Part shown: positions 18,315 to 26,783 of the stretch, in pieces
Layout of the letters: each line of letters starts with the position of its first letter
Numbering within the stretch: the stretch's first letter is position 1
From: Psychrobacter luti
GTDB taxonomy: Bacteria > Pseudomonadota > Gammaproteobacteria > Pseudomonadales > Moraxellaceae
Reading direction: 5' to 3'
Length of the DNA: 64,000 nucleotides
Assembly (NCBI RefSeq): GCF_014192115.1
Contig: NZ_JACHXL010000007.1
Coordinates: 1 to 64,000, forward strand
Notes under the pieces: model-generated
Database searches by the model: none
Told to the model about the DNA's origin: nothing
The model's input: only the letters and a program-made list of their open reading frames with translations
Made by a program: the position numbers and the translations under genes

Positions 18315-19015
18315 AGCGAGTAATCACTGGCTAGTAATAATGCATTTGCAATCTTTAAATCCTCATAATTGTCTATATCCATTGCACTTTTTAATGATAT
18401 TGGCTCAAACGTGTAATCCGGTGAATAGAACGTCTGGTGAGCCAACAGCGCTTTCACTGTAGATATCCAAATAGCTCCGGTTGGACAATAAAGCTTAGGT
18501 AAGTCTTGCGAGCGCTGAGTCAATGTTTCAGAGAAAAGCTGTGTAGGTCTGCCCTCATCATTAATCGTTGCCGCCCACCATGGATTCATCCACCCATATT
18601 CAAAGCAACTGATCTGAGCGGTACGATCCTCTGTTTCAAATACCGACACCAAGGTTTTAATGTCTTCACTAGTACGCAATGGACAGTTAGCCATCAATTG
18701 GACCACCACATCATATTCTTCGTTCCAATACTCCATAGCCTGCTGTAAAGCAAATGTTGTAGCCTGGCTTACTGTGGAGTAATCATCAGCGCAATCAGTA
18801 CGCAGAAAAGGTACTTCAGCACCAGCCCTCATAGCCACCTCAGCTATCGTTGAATCGTCGGTAGACACCAAGATTCGATCAAACAATTTAGATTCTTCCG
18901 CAGCTTTAATCGTCCATACAATCATCGGCAGACCATTAAAATCGGTTATGTTTTTTTTCGGGATTCGCTTCGAACCACCGCGAGCAGGAATAATGGCAAT
19001 TCTACGGTTTACCAT
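18311..19015 (-). CDS. pseF: CMP-pseudaminic acid synthetase (cytidylyltransferase)
   Basis: NeuA-family enzyme that activates the nonulosonic acid with CTP. IIPARGGSKRIPKKN is the CTP-binding signature near the N-terminus, VSTDDSTIAEVA follows, and VVQLMANCPLRT and CPTGAIWIS are further family blocks. The ATG at 19015 overlaps the SDR stop (ATGGTAA); a GTG at 19024 would add three residues and cannot be excluded. It ends with an ATGA overlap into pseG. Confidence 0.9.
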   Translation of the reverse strand: MVNRRIAIIPARGGSKRIPKKNITDFNGLPMIVWTIKAAEESKLFDRILVSTDDSTIAEVAMRAGAEVPFLRTDCADDYSTVSQATTFALQQAMEYWNEEYDVVVQLMANCPLRTSEDIKTLVSVFETEDRTAQISCFEYGWMNPWWAATINDEGRPTQLFSETLTQRSQDLPKLYCPTGAIWISTVKALLAHQTFYSPDYTFEPISLKSAMDIDNYEDLKIANALLLASDYSL

Positions 19016-19764
19016 AATGTCCACCCACCATCCGCCTGAATGGTTTGACCATTGATTGCTTTACAGTTTTCTGAAACTAGAAAATCTAGAGGCCCTATGA
19101 GATCAGACTCGGATAGCATACGACCACTTGGCGTAAGTTTCGCATATCTGGCTTCAAAGCTATCATCGACGCGACCGCTGACACCGCCATAGGCAATACA
19201 ATTAACCCTTATATCGAAATCAGAAAAACGTACAGCCAACTCCTTTGTTAAATGTATCAATGCTGCTTTGGCAACACTGTATTGAATAGGCGATTGTCTT
19301 GGATAATCCTCATATAAAGTAGGGTTGGCAGCGACGACACCGTACTGAGAGCCTATATTAGTGATTGTCCTTAGCTCGTTTGGCTGAGTATTGAACAGCC
19401 CTATTGATAGCTCATAGGGTACGACGACATCCATCAAATACTCTGCTAAAAAATCTTCACGGCTTGTCTGACCTAATGAGTCTGTCTTCAAAAAATCCAA
19501 ACTACGCGCATTGTTTATCAAGTGATTAACGGTATAACCAAAGTCTTGAATTTGCTTAATGATGTCCTGTACTGCTTGCGGCTTAGTGAAATCGACTATT
19601 AGCGGAATCAAACGATAATCATTGCCTACCTTTCTCATTAACTTATCGGCATTGTCTTGAGAGGTCGTCGTAAATAACACCTGCCAGCCCTTAGTTGCAA
19701 AGTGCTTGACAAATTGCCTGCCGAATTTACCTGTACCACCAGTAATCAAGATTGTCTCTATCAT
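19009..19764 (-). CDS. Short-chain dehydrogenase/reductase in the nonulosonate module
   Basis: 251-residue classical SDR with the cofactor loop TGGTGKFG near the N-terminus, NNAR in the fourth strand, a Ser in TNIGSQYG and the catalytic YSVAK. ATG at 19764 has AGAGG 7 bases upstream and overlaps the preceding stop (ATGA). It sits with an aldo/keto reductase and a Gfo/Idh oxidoreductase between pseC and pseF. None of the three is needed for the canonical six-step CMP-pseudaminate route, so they may make a modified or additional sugar. Substrate unknown. Confidence 0.85.
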   Translation of the reverse strand: MIETILITGGTGKFGRQFVKHFATKGWQVLFTTTSQDNADKLMRKVGNDYRLIPLIVDFTKPQAVQDIIKQIQDFGYTVNHLINNARSLDFLKTDSLGQTSREDFLAEYLMDVVVPYELSIGLFNTQPNELRTITNIGSQYGVVAANPTLYEDYPRQSPIQYSVAKAALIHLTKELAVRFSDFDIRVNCIAYGGVSGRVDDSFEARYAKLTPSGRMLSESDLIGPLDFLVSENCKAINGQTIQADGGWTLW

Positions 19765-20660
19765 TGGCAACCTCTTTCAAGCAACTGAACGACCCTTGTA
19801 TTAAACGCTTTGTCTGACATTACCTTTTTTTCTTGTATGCCGTATATAAAAGTCTGCAAAGCCGTTTTAAAAGCTGAGAATGAATCTGTAAATGTAAAAT
19901 CCATCCAACTATCCGTACCAAATACTCTAATCGAGATTGGAGACTGTCCATTACCAAGCGCAAAAAAATTGGTCTGTATACCACTTCCCCAGTAAACCAT
20001 TAGGCTACCCGAGCCATCACTTCTATCAGAAGCAGGAGCAGTCATTTCGACTATCTCGTCACCCTCAGAGAGCATGTTTAGCACAGGCTCAATAATATGA
20101 ACAGCATATTTAGACCATGATTTAGGGGTAAACGCTGCTATCTGTTTAATGCTTCCCAGTTTTTGCTTATCCATTTCACTCAATGTCAACTGCTTACTAT
20201 ATCTGAGCGCTGAGCAGGTAAAAATCTGACCTGAATATTGTTCTAATGCATATAACCTATCTAAATCATTAATGGATAGTGCGATGGGTTTGTCTATATA
20301 AATAGGGATGCCTTGACGTAAGAATGGTTCGGCATACTGCAAATGATGATAGGCATCATCACGGGCCAACAGAACGGCATCTACTTGCCCAATCATATCT
20401 GTGTAACAAGTCACAACGTGCTCGATTTTTGCAGCTTTAGCAATGTGCCGAGAATGTGCTATATCTTGCGTCCAAATAGCAGTAACTCTTGCCTCTTTTA
20501 TTTGACTCGCAGGCCATTGTTGCTGCTCTAAATAACGTGGTATAACAGGATAGCCACATTTTTCCATTTCCACTGAATCATAACCATTAAAGATAGCGCT
20601 CCATGAATAAGGATGCCCATTACCTTCAGATGAGCCAATTACTCCCAATTTTAAAGTCAT
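19761..20660 (-). CDS. Gfo/Idh/MocA-family oxidoreductase
   Basis: 299 residues. The N-terminal Rossmann region reads LKLGVIGSSEGNGHPYSW, followed by the family block IPIYIDKPIALSINDLDRLY (Asp-Lys-Pro, catalytic Lys). The C-terminal domain is shorter and less conserved than usual, so substrate binding may be unusual. The ATG at 20660 has GAGG 8 bases upstream and overlaps the upstream stop as ATGA; an in-frame GTG nine bases upstream is weaker. Likely NAD(P)-dependent sugar oxidoreductase for the nonulosonate or another sugar. Confidence 0.8.
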   Translation of the reverse strand: MTLKLGVIGSSEGNGHPYSWSAIFNGYDSVEMEKCGYPVIPRYLEQQQWPASQIKEARVTAIWTQDIAHSRHIAKAAKIEHVVTCYTDMIGQVDAVLLARDDAYHHLQYAEPFLRQGIPIYIDKPIALSINDLDRLYALEQYSGQIFTCSALRYSKQLTLSEMDKQKLGSIKQIAAFTPKSWSKYAVHIIEPVLNMLSEGDEIVEMTAPASDRSDGSGSLMVYWGSGIQTNFFALGNGQSPISIRVFGTDSWMDFTFTDSFSAFKTALQTFIYGIQEKKVMSDKAFNTRVVQLLERGCQ

Positions 20661-21541
20661 CGCTGCCACCTCGACGGATTAATCAAACCTTCATCTACTG
20701 ATTGTAAGAAGTCAGGAATATCAGTAATGGGAGTATCAATTGCAGCAATTATTTGTTTCAGCTGCCAAATATTATCTACTCCGACTATAATTTTATCGAT
20801 ATCATTATGTTGGTTAAGATAGCTTAGGCAGGCCTGCAAAGGAGAGAGGCTTTGTTGATTTAACCACTGATGGTACTGTTTAATTAATGGTGCCCATGGA
20901 GCAAAATATACTGGAATCTTTTCACTTGGCATCAATAAAAGACCTTGTAAGAAAGCCGATCTAATATGAATCACTACGCCTGCTTTTTTTAGCTGTTTAA
21001 GCATTCCTGTACTCTCCATACGCCTATCAAATATATTCATAGGTGCTTGGATTACATCAAAATCGAATCTTTTGATTAGCTCGGATAATTCATCAGGACC
21101 ATAAACAGAAACGCCAATCTGGTCCACCATGCCCTGCTCTTTGAGTTTTAATATCGACTTATATATTTTCTCTCCGTTTGTCCCTAGCAACTGGGCTGGT
21201 CTATGTAATAACAAGTCGTTTAATTTGTCAGTTTTTAAACGCTTTAATGAAGACATTGTTTGTTCTAGCACCCATTCTTCTATGTTTAGACAATTGGATG
21301 GCACTGCCGGTAACTTACTTACTACCTCAAACTTCGCAAGGTTATACAAACCTAAGACTTGTTCGCTATCACCATAAGCAATAGCGGTATCGAGCATTGT
21401 TATGTTAAATGCGCTGGCTACTTTAAGTAACTGCTCAACCATGTCACGTGGTACTTTGTTTGCAGCATTAGCTAGCCCATATTTCAGTCCGAATTGCGCC
21501 GTTCCTAGCGCAAGCTTGTGACTGTGCGCTAGGATACTCAT
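20657..21541 (-). CDS. Aldo/keto reductase family protein
   Basis: 294 residues, (beta/alpha)8-barrel type. LALGTAQFGLKYGLAN is the N-terminal block, MLDTAIAYGDSE has the catalytic Asp and Tyr, LLHRPAQLL the conserved His, and IGVSVYGPDEL and IIVGVDNIWQL later barrel strands. The start overlaps the pseC stop by 4 bases. AKR genes occur in several nonulosonate and flagellin-glycan loci with no fixed role; here it probably acts with the neighbouring Gfo/Idh and SDR enzymes. Confidence 0.85.
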   Translation of the reverse strand: MSILAHSHKLALGTAQFGLKYGLANAANKVPRDMVEQLLKVASAFNITMLDTAIAYGDSEQVLGLYNLAKFEVVSKLPAVPSNCLNIEEWVLEQTMSSLKRLKTDKLNDLLLHRPAQLLGTNGEKIYKSILKLKEQGMVDQIGVSVYGPDELSELIKRFDFDVIQAPMNIFDRRMESTGMLKQLKKAGVVIHIRSAFLQGLLLMPSEKIPVYFAPWAPLIKQYHQWLNQQSLSPLQACLSYLNQHNDIDKIIVGVDNIWQLKQIIAAIDTPITDIPDFLQSVDEGLINPSRWQR

Positions 21542-22704
21542 GACTCTTTACTCAATATGGTTCTCAGCGTCGAGCATACAGTGTCTTGTTGCCCTTCAGT
21601 CATCGCTGAGAACAGGGGGATACTGATTGCTTCTTTATAATACTTTTCCGCTTCAGGGAATTGACCAGACGCAAACCCCATCATTTGATAATAGGGCTGC
21701 ATATGTACAGGGATATAATGCAAATTGGCTTGAATTCCTGCCGCCCTCAGCGCGTTAAATACATCAAGATGGGTGGTATTAATTTGTTCTAATTGCAGAC
21801 GAATGACGTATAAATGCCTAGCTGAATAACTGTCGGGATGCTGCCACGGTAAGATGATTGGTAGATCGTGAAGTAGATTGTCATAGCGAGACGCTAGCTC
21901 GTTACGCTTGATAACAAACTCTTCTAACCGTTGCATTTGTGATAGCCCAAGAGCAGCTTGCAACTCTGTCATTCGGTAATTATAGCCAAGTTCAATCTGC
22001 TGATAATACCAAGGGCCATCTGCAGCTTTAGTCATTAATTCTTCATCACGAGTGATACCATGACTGCGTAACAGATTTAACTGTTCTGCTAACTTAGCGT
22101 TGTTGGTAACAGCCATGCCACCTTCGGCGGTCGTCACTATTTTTACAGGGTGAAAACTAAATACGGTGATGTCGCTATAGCGGCTATTACCAATAGGTTC
22201 ACCCTTATACTGACCGCCAATTGCATGTGAGGCATCTTCAATAATTTTGAAACCATACTTTTTAGCCAGATCATGGATCGCTTGCATATCACATGACTGA
22301 CCACTGAAATGCACAGGGATCACTATTTTGGGTAGCTTTCCTACCTTTTGTGCTGCAATAAGCTTTTTCTCTAATTGTTTCGCGCAGAGATTATAAGTGC
22401 GAGGATCGATATCAACAAAATCAACTTTGGCACCGCAATACAGAGCGCAATTTGCTGAAGCAACAAAAGTATTTGGTGTTGTCCAAAGCCAATCGTCATT
22501 GCTTAACCGTAAAGCCAAACAAGCGATATGTAATGCCGATGTTGCACTATTAACAGCAACAGCATACTTGGCATCACAAGCATCTATAATGGACTGTTCA
22601 AATGCAGGAACTTGAGGGCCTTGGGTCAAAAAATCTGATTTAAGCACCTCAATAACAGCATTAATATCTTGCTGATTAATGTCTTGGCGGCCATAGGGGA
22701 TCAT
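21538..22704 (-). CDS. pseC: UDP-4-keto-6-deoxy-AltNAc aminotransferase
   Basis: 388-residue PLP-dependent DegT/DnrJ/EryC1-family aminotransferase, second step of pseudaminate synthesis. It has DFLTQGPQVPAFE at the N-terminus, VNSATSALHIACLAL for phosphate binding, EDASHAIGGQYKG with the ring-stacking region, and FHPVKIVTTAEGG in which Lys forms the Schiff base. It abuts pseB with no intergenic base to speak of and overlaps the AKR gene by 4 bases. Confidence 0.92.
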   Translation of the reverse strand: MIPYGRQDINQQDINAVIEVLKSDFLTQGPQVPAFEQSIIDACDAKYAVAVNSATSALHIACLALRLSNDDWLWTTPNTFVASANCALYCGAKVDFVDIDPRTYNLCAKQLEKKLIAAQKVGKLPKIVIPVHFSGQSCDMQAIHDLAKKYGFKIIEDASHAIGGQYKGEPIGNSRYSDITVFSFHPVKIVTTAEGGMAVTNNAKLAEQLNLLRSHGITRDEELMTKAADGPWYYQQIELGYNYRMTELQAALGLSQMQRLEEFVIKRNELASRYDNLLHDLPIILPWQHPDSYSARHLYVIRLQLEQINTTHLDVFNALRAAGIQANLHYIPVHMQPYYQMMGFASGQFPEAEKYYKEAISIPLFSAMTEGQQDTVCSTLRTILSKES

Positions 22705-23703
22705 TTATATACTCCCTATTTTTTCGTAGTTTATCTCCAGCCAATTTTGTAAATCGATATCAGTCATCCACTCGGAATTACTGTCACTGGCATACACGAA
22801 ACCTTTAGGTACTTTTTTGCCATCTTTGATTCGTTTTGGACATGCTGCCCAGTTATGTATCAGCGGCAAAATTTTGAAATGCTCAGGATACTCATAGGTA
22901 TAGTGAGCATCTTCACTACTGATCATTTGTTCATGCAGTTTCTCACCGGGACGAATGCCTATAATCTCTTGCTTGGCTTCTGGTGCAACTACTCGGGCTA
23001 AATCTGTCATCCTCATAGAAGGTATTTTTTTGACGTAAATCTCGCCACCGATCATATCTTCGAATGCATGCCAAACTAACTTAACGCCATCTTCTAATGA
23101 AATCATAAAGCGGGTCATACGCTCGTCTGTAATCGGTAGCACACCTTTATCTTTAATAGACATGAAAAAAGGAATCACAGAGCCCCTAGAACCCATGACA
23201 TTACCATAACGTACCACTGAAAACTTAGTGCCATGCTCTCCAGAATAAGCGTTACCCGCTACGAACAATTTATCGGAAGCAAGCTTAGTAGCACCATAAA
23301 GGTTAATCGGGCTACTAGCTTTATCAGTAGATAGCGCAACCACACCTTTAACCCCTTTATCAATACAGGCATCAATTAGGTTCATTGCACCATTGATATT
23401 GGTTTTTACACATTCAAAGGGATTGTATTCGGCGGTAGGCACAATTTTGGTAGCGGCAGCATGGACAACATAATCAACGCCGTCTAATGCACGATATAAG
23501 CGCTCTTTATCACGGACATTGCCGATGAAGAAACGCACCCTATCATCACCGACGAATTTTTTCGCCATATCCCACTGCTTCATCTCATCACGTGAAAAGA
23601 TGATAATTTTTTTAGGATTATATTTCTCTAAGGTCATTGGTAAAAAAGTATTGCCAAATGAACCTGTACCGCCGGTGATAAGAATAGTGCTATTAGTCAA
23701 CAT
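22705..23703 (-). CDS. pseB: UDP-GlcNAc 4,6-dehydratase (inverting), first Pse enzyme
   Basis: 332-residue extended SDR. TGGTGSFGNTF is the cofactor loop, DVRDKERLYRAL-like and HAAATKIVPTAEYNPFEC blocks and the catalytic YGATK follow; DKASSPIN and MTRFMI are typical of the PseB/FlaA1 group that dehydrates and epimerises UDP-GlcNAc. ATG at 23703 is preferred because GAGGG lies 8 bases upstream and the resulting N-terminus (MLTNSTILITGG) fits the family; an extension to 23736 lacks support. First gene of a tight nine-gene minus-strand run. Confidence 0.92.
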   Translation of the reverse strand: MLTNSTILITGGTGSFGNTFLPMTLEKYNPKKIIIFSRDEMKQWDMAKKFVGDDRVRFFIGNVRDKERLYRALDGVDYVVHAAATKIVPTAEYNPFECVKTNINGAMNLIDACIDKGVKGVVALSTDKASSPINLYGATKLASDKLFVAGNAYSGEHGTKFSVVRYGNVMGSRGSVIPFFMSIKDKGVLPITDERMTRFMISLEDGVKLVWHAFEDMIGGEIYVKKIPSMRMTDLARVVAPEAKQEIIGIRPGEKLHEQMISSEDAHYTYEYPEHFKILPLIHNWAACPKRIKDGKKVPKGFVYASDSNSEWMTDIDLQNWLEINYEKIGSI

Positions 23704-23897
23704 GTAAAATCCCTCTACCAGTTGCAAAGCTACCAAATATTATTCGATTATTTATTCTGTAATAAACTTAACAAAACTATAACACACATTAATATGCAAA
23801 ATAAAGCATATATATATTTATTAATATCAATATTCAAATATATAGGTAGCAACAATAAATTACACGTAAAATAAATGACAAAAATAATTCATCAAAA

Positions 23898-23951
23898 AAA
23901 GAGCTCTGGCTTAAACATATGATTATTCATACATTTAAACCAAAGCTCTTT
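23898..23951 (-). terminator. Rho-independent terminator after the aminopeptidase-like gene
   Basis: Arms 23898-23915 and 23934-23951 pair over 18 bases; the two imperfect positions are G.U pairs only when read on the minus strand, and the minus-strand transcript then runs into CTTTTTTT. It lies about 120 bases past the stop of the gene at 24073-25410. The rest of the 369-base gap 23704-24072 is AT-rich; it must hold any separate promoter for pseB, but none is clear enough to name. Confidence 0.75.
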
Positions 23952-24072
23952 ATTGATTAGAAGAAATTACAGTTACCTACAGTCAAAACAATTTAGAAAA
24001 AATAGTTTATAAGAGATATAGGTCACAATGTTCAATGTGGAAAAGCAAGCAGATTAGTAATTAATATAAAGG

Positions 24073-25410
24073 TCAAATTAGCAATTTTGAATATTCACAA
24101 CTATCGGCATGATCTGAAACCAAATTAACACTTATCAATAAATCTTCAGCTTTCAGCTTATTTATAGTATCTTGCAACGCCCATAATGGGGCGTTTATTT
24201 TTTCTGCTATTTCTAGATTTGTACTTACTCCATCACAGTAAGCCAGAAAATTCATCATATTTTTGACAACTAAGCTACTGTTTTTGGTACCGATTGTGGG
24301 ATGTAGACCTCTCTTGCCAAGTTGTGGTTCGCATAAAAATTTTGTTGCAAGTACTTCATTAGCTTCAAGACATTCAATCGTTTTTTTTAGCACTTCATAA
24401 CTACCAAGCAGCCCAGTAGCAGTGACCAGCTCCAAGTCATCTAAAGAGGTGTGATACTCTGGATAGCATCCATACTTTGTCCTCATGATTGAGCATACAG
24501 GCAGATCTATACCCTTGCTACAGTACTGTCTCTCATCACTTCCTCTGTCTAAAAAGGAATAACTGACAAACTCTGGATGAGTGTGGGTTAAAACATGTTT
24601 TGCCACTTTGTCTGCTAACGTGTCACCGGTTTTGGAAGGCAAATATGAGTAAGCCCTATCATCGCCTACACAGGTAATATTAAAGCCAGCAATGATGTTT
24701 TGTTTCATCGCTTCATGATGACGACTGAGGTAGGTGATTGAGCCAATAGTTTCAGGGATGATAATAATACGATAAGTATATTTTCTAGATGGCAAGCTTA
24801 AAAGCCACTTTGCCAAAAATACCGTTACCACTGGTCCTGATAGCTCATTGTTTGCCATTGAGGGATGACACAAATAGGTTGACAAAAAGATCTCTTCTTC
24901 CGTTTCACCTGGAATGATCAATTCTCCGTAGGTTAAGCTTCCATCCCGTAAATCACTGTCTATATATACTTGATAAGTACCTGGTTTGAGCGTGTCCCTC
25001 TCTTGTTGAGTGATACAAAAACCCCATCTTTCTTGGTAGTATGAGGTTATATACGGTATCGCATTCGGTTGCTCTGGCAATGAGTATAGATGCTTCTGCA
25101 ATTCTTCAAGCGATATTTCTTGATTTACGGGTATAGAGTAGCCAACCACATGAAGGTTAGATACTTGAAAGTCACATATCTTTTTGCCATCCGGAGTAAT
25201 GATATAGGCGTCTCTAATATTCCACTCTTTTGGGACTTCCCAATCGAAGCATTTGGTACCAGTTGCTACCTCAAACATATTCAAATCATTCAATTGCATA
25301 TCATTTTTTAGTATCTTTAAGGATTCTCGAAAGCCTGCGCCAGTTATGCTACGACATATCGGAAAAAGCTTTTCACAAAGCTTGTGCATTGCCATACCAA
25401 TATCTTCCAT
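24073..25410 (-). CDS. M28-like aminopeptidase-domain protein (DUF4910-type) of polysaccharide loci
   Basis: 445 residues. N-terminal CRSITGAGFRESL and FDWEVPKEW blocks, a central zinc-peptidase-like domain with STYLCHPSMANNELSGP (His182, Asn188), IIIPETIGS (Glu220) and EYHTSLDDLE (His320), and a C-terminal winged-helix-like part (about 370-445). The layout is that of the DUF4910 family, often found in surface-polysaccharide clusters with no proven reaction. Asn188 sits where canonical M28 enzymes have a metal-ligand Asp. AAAGGAGA lies 8 bases before the ATG. No signal peptide, so cytoplasmic. The gap before it (25411-25750, 340 bases) is AT-rich and shows no gene or clear signal. Confidence 0.72.
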   Translation of the reverse strand: MEDIGMAMHKLCEKLFPICRSITGAGFRESLKILKNDMQLNDLNMFEVATGTKCFDWEVPKEWNIRDAYIITPDGKKICDFQVSNLHVVGYSIPVNQEISLEELQKHLYSLPEQPNAIPYITSYYQERWGFCITQQERDTLKPGTYQVYIDSDLRDGSLTYGELIIPGETEEEIFLSTYLCHPSMANNELSGPVVTVFLAKWLLSLPSRKYTYRIIIIPETIGSITYLSRHHEAMKQNIIAGFNITCVGDDRAYSYLPSKTGDTLADKVAKHVLTHTHPEFVSYSFLDRGSDERQYCSKGIDLPVCSIMRTKYGCYPEYHTSLDDLELVTATGLLGSYEVLKKTIECLEANEVLATKFLCEPQLGKRGLHPTIGTKNSSLVVKNMMNFLAYCDGVSTNLEIAEKINAPLWALQDTINKLKAEDLLISVNLVSDHADSCEYSKLLI

Positions 25411-25750
25411 TACTTGGTTCTCCTTTAACCTAATTAAGAATATCCCTTATTTTATTCGATCTTGAAACCGCTGAAATAAAATACCTCACTCATAGTACAT
25501 GAATGCTTAATCACTAGAATTATGCTGCAAAGTACTTTTTTAAAAAAATATATCCTATATTACGAATATATCTTAGCATAATGCTTATAAGGTAATTTAC
25601 TTAATCCTTTTTATGTTTACAGTTTGTTTTTTACAGAAGATGAATGGCTATTACATTAGGAGTCAGGAATATAAAGGTTTAGTAGATATCTATAGTCAGT
25701 TCAAAATAAAAGCGATACGATTGTAGTAGAGTAAATAGCTTTATATCAGT

Positions 25751-26761
25751 TTATAAATCCCATTCTTTTTTTCTTATCTCCTCAAAGTAAGCCGTGTGAT
25801 CACCTGTTAGCATAAAAGACATAAACCATTGTGCACGGAAATACAGTTTATACTGATAGTCCTTTTCATTAATAACATGAAAAGGGCTTAGGCTTATATT
25901 GAATTGCTTAGCCAATCTGCGATATTCGCTCATAATTTGCCAAATAGTTACCCACCCTTTATTAGGTATCATACTAAAGAACATCTCAGCACTGTCTATC
26001 AAGTACAGCTGAATAAAACGTTGCTTTATAATATCGATTTCCATATCAGTTTTCGCAAGTGCCAAACTTTCTCTCAATCCACAAATTGATGTATAAAGAC
26101 GATCAAGTGATTTTAGAGTTATCTCACCTCTAGTAATAGAAGCGAATTCTTGATGATACAAATAGCCAATAATGTCTGTTTTTAAAAAACTCGTGACGAG
26201 AAGCGGGAGGGTAAATGCCAACGGGATGTCTTCGTAATAGCAGTACTCAGGATAATAAACCTGGTTTTCGATTAAAAACTTTCGTCTAAAAGCTTTGCAC
26301 GTTTGAGGCATAAACCTACTTAAAAGTATATGAGTAACCTCTTGTCTATCTCTATAGCTGCCTGCCACCACGCCCATTCTATTCATAGGAATACTGTCTG
26401 AGCTTATGACATTGAAATCGATAAAATCATAATGATTGGCGCAGTTCTGCTTTATGAATGCCAATGCCTCGGTCGTTATATCATCGTCAGAGTCGACGAA
26501 CCAAACATATTCACCTTTGGCGAGCTTCAACCCCGTGTTCCTAGCACCACCAGGACCTTTGTTTTTTTGTTTTATTGCGATTATATTAGCCTGTGGCAAG
26601 CTATCTCTAAAATCTGTAAGTAAACGATAAGTCTCGTCAGTTGAGCCGTCATCAACTAAAATAACCTCGAGATCGCTCGACGTTATTTCTGCTACATGTT
26701 TAAGAAGTCTCTTGCATTTATGTGCCGAATTGAAAAACGGGATAATTAAACTTAAGTACAT
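25751..26761 (-). CDS. Glycosyltransferase family 2
   Basis: 336-residue GT-A enzyme. LSLIIPFFNSAHKC starts the fold, VDDGSTDET binds the nucleotide, GPGGARNTGL and WFVDSDDDI (DxD metal site) follow. The ATG at 26761 is used because GGGAG lies 7 bases upstream and this leaves a 22-base gap to the ABC transporter; the longer frame to 26818 would overlap it by 35 bases. Likely an inverting transferase adding one sugar of the repeat. Confidence 0.85.
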   Translation of the reverse strand: MYLSLIIPFFNSAHKCKRLLKHVAEITSSDLEVILVDDGSTDETYRLLTDFRDSLPQANIIAIKQKNKGPGGARNTGLKLAKGEYVWFVDSDDDITTEALAFIKQNCANHYDFIDFNVISSDSIPMNRMGVVAGSYRDRQEVTHILLSRFMPQTCKAFRRKFLIENQVYYPEYCYYEDIPLAFTLPLLVTSFLKTDIIGYLYHQEFASITRGEITLKSLDRLYTSICGLRESLALAKTDMEIDIIKQRFIQLYLIDSAEMFFSMIPNKGWVTIWQIMSEYRRLAKQFNISLSPFHVINEKDYQYKLYFRAQWFMSFMLTGDHTAYFEEIRKKEWDL

Positions 26762-26783
26762 ATCAGAGCTCCCGTCAGTAACG

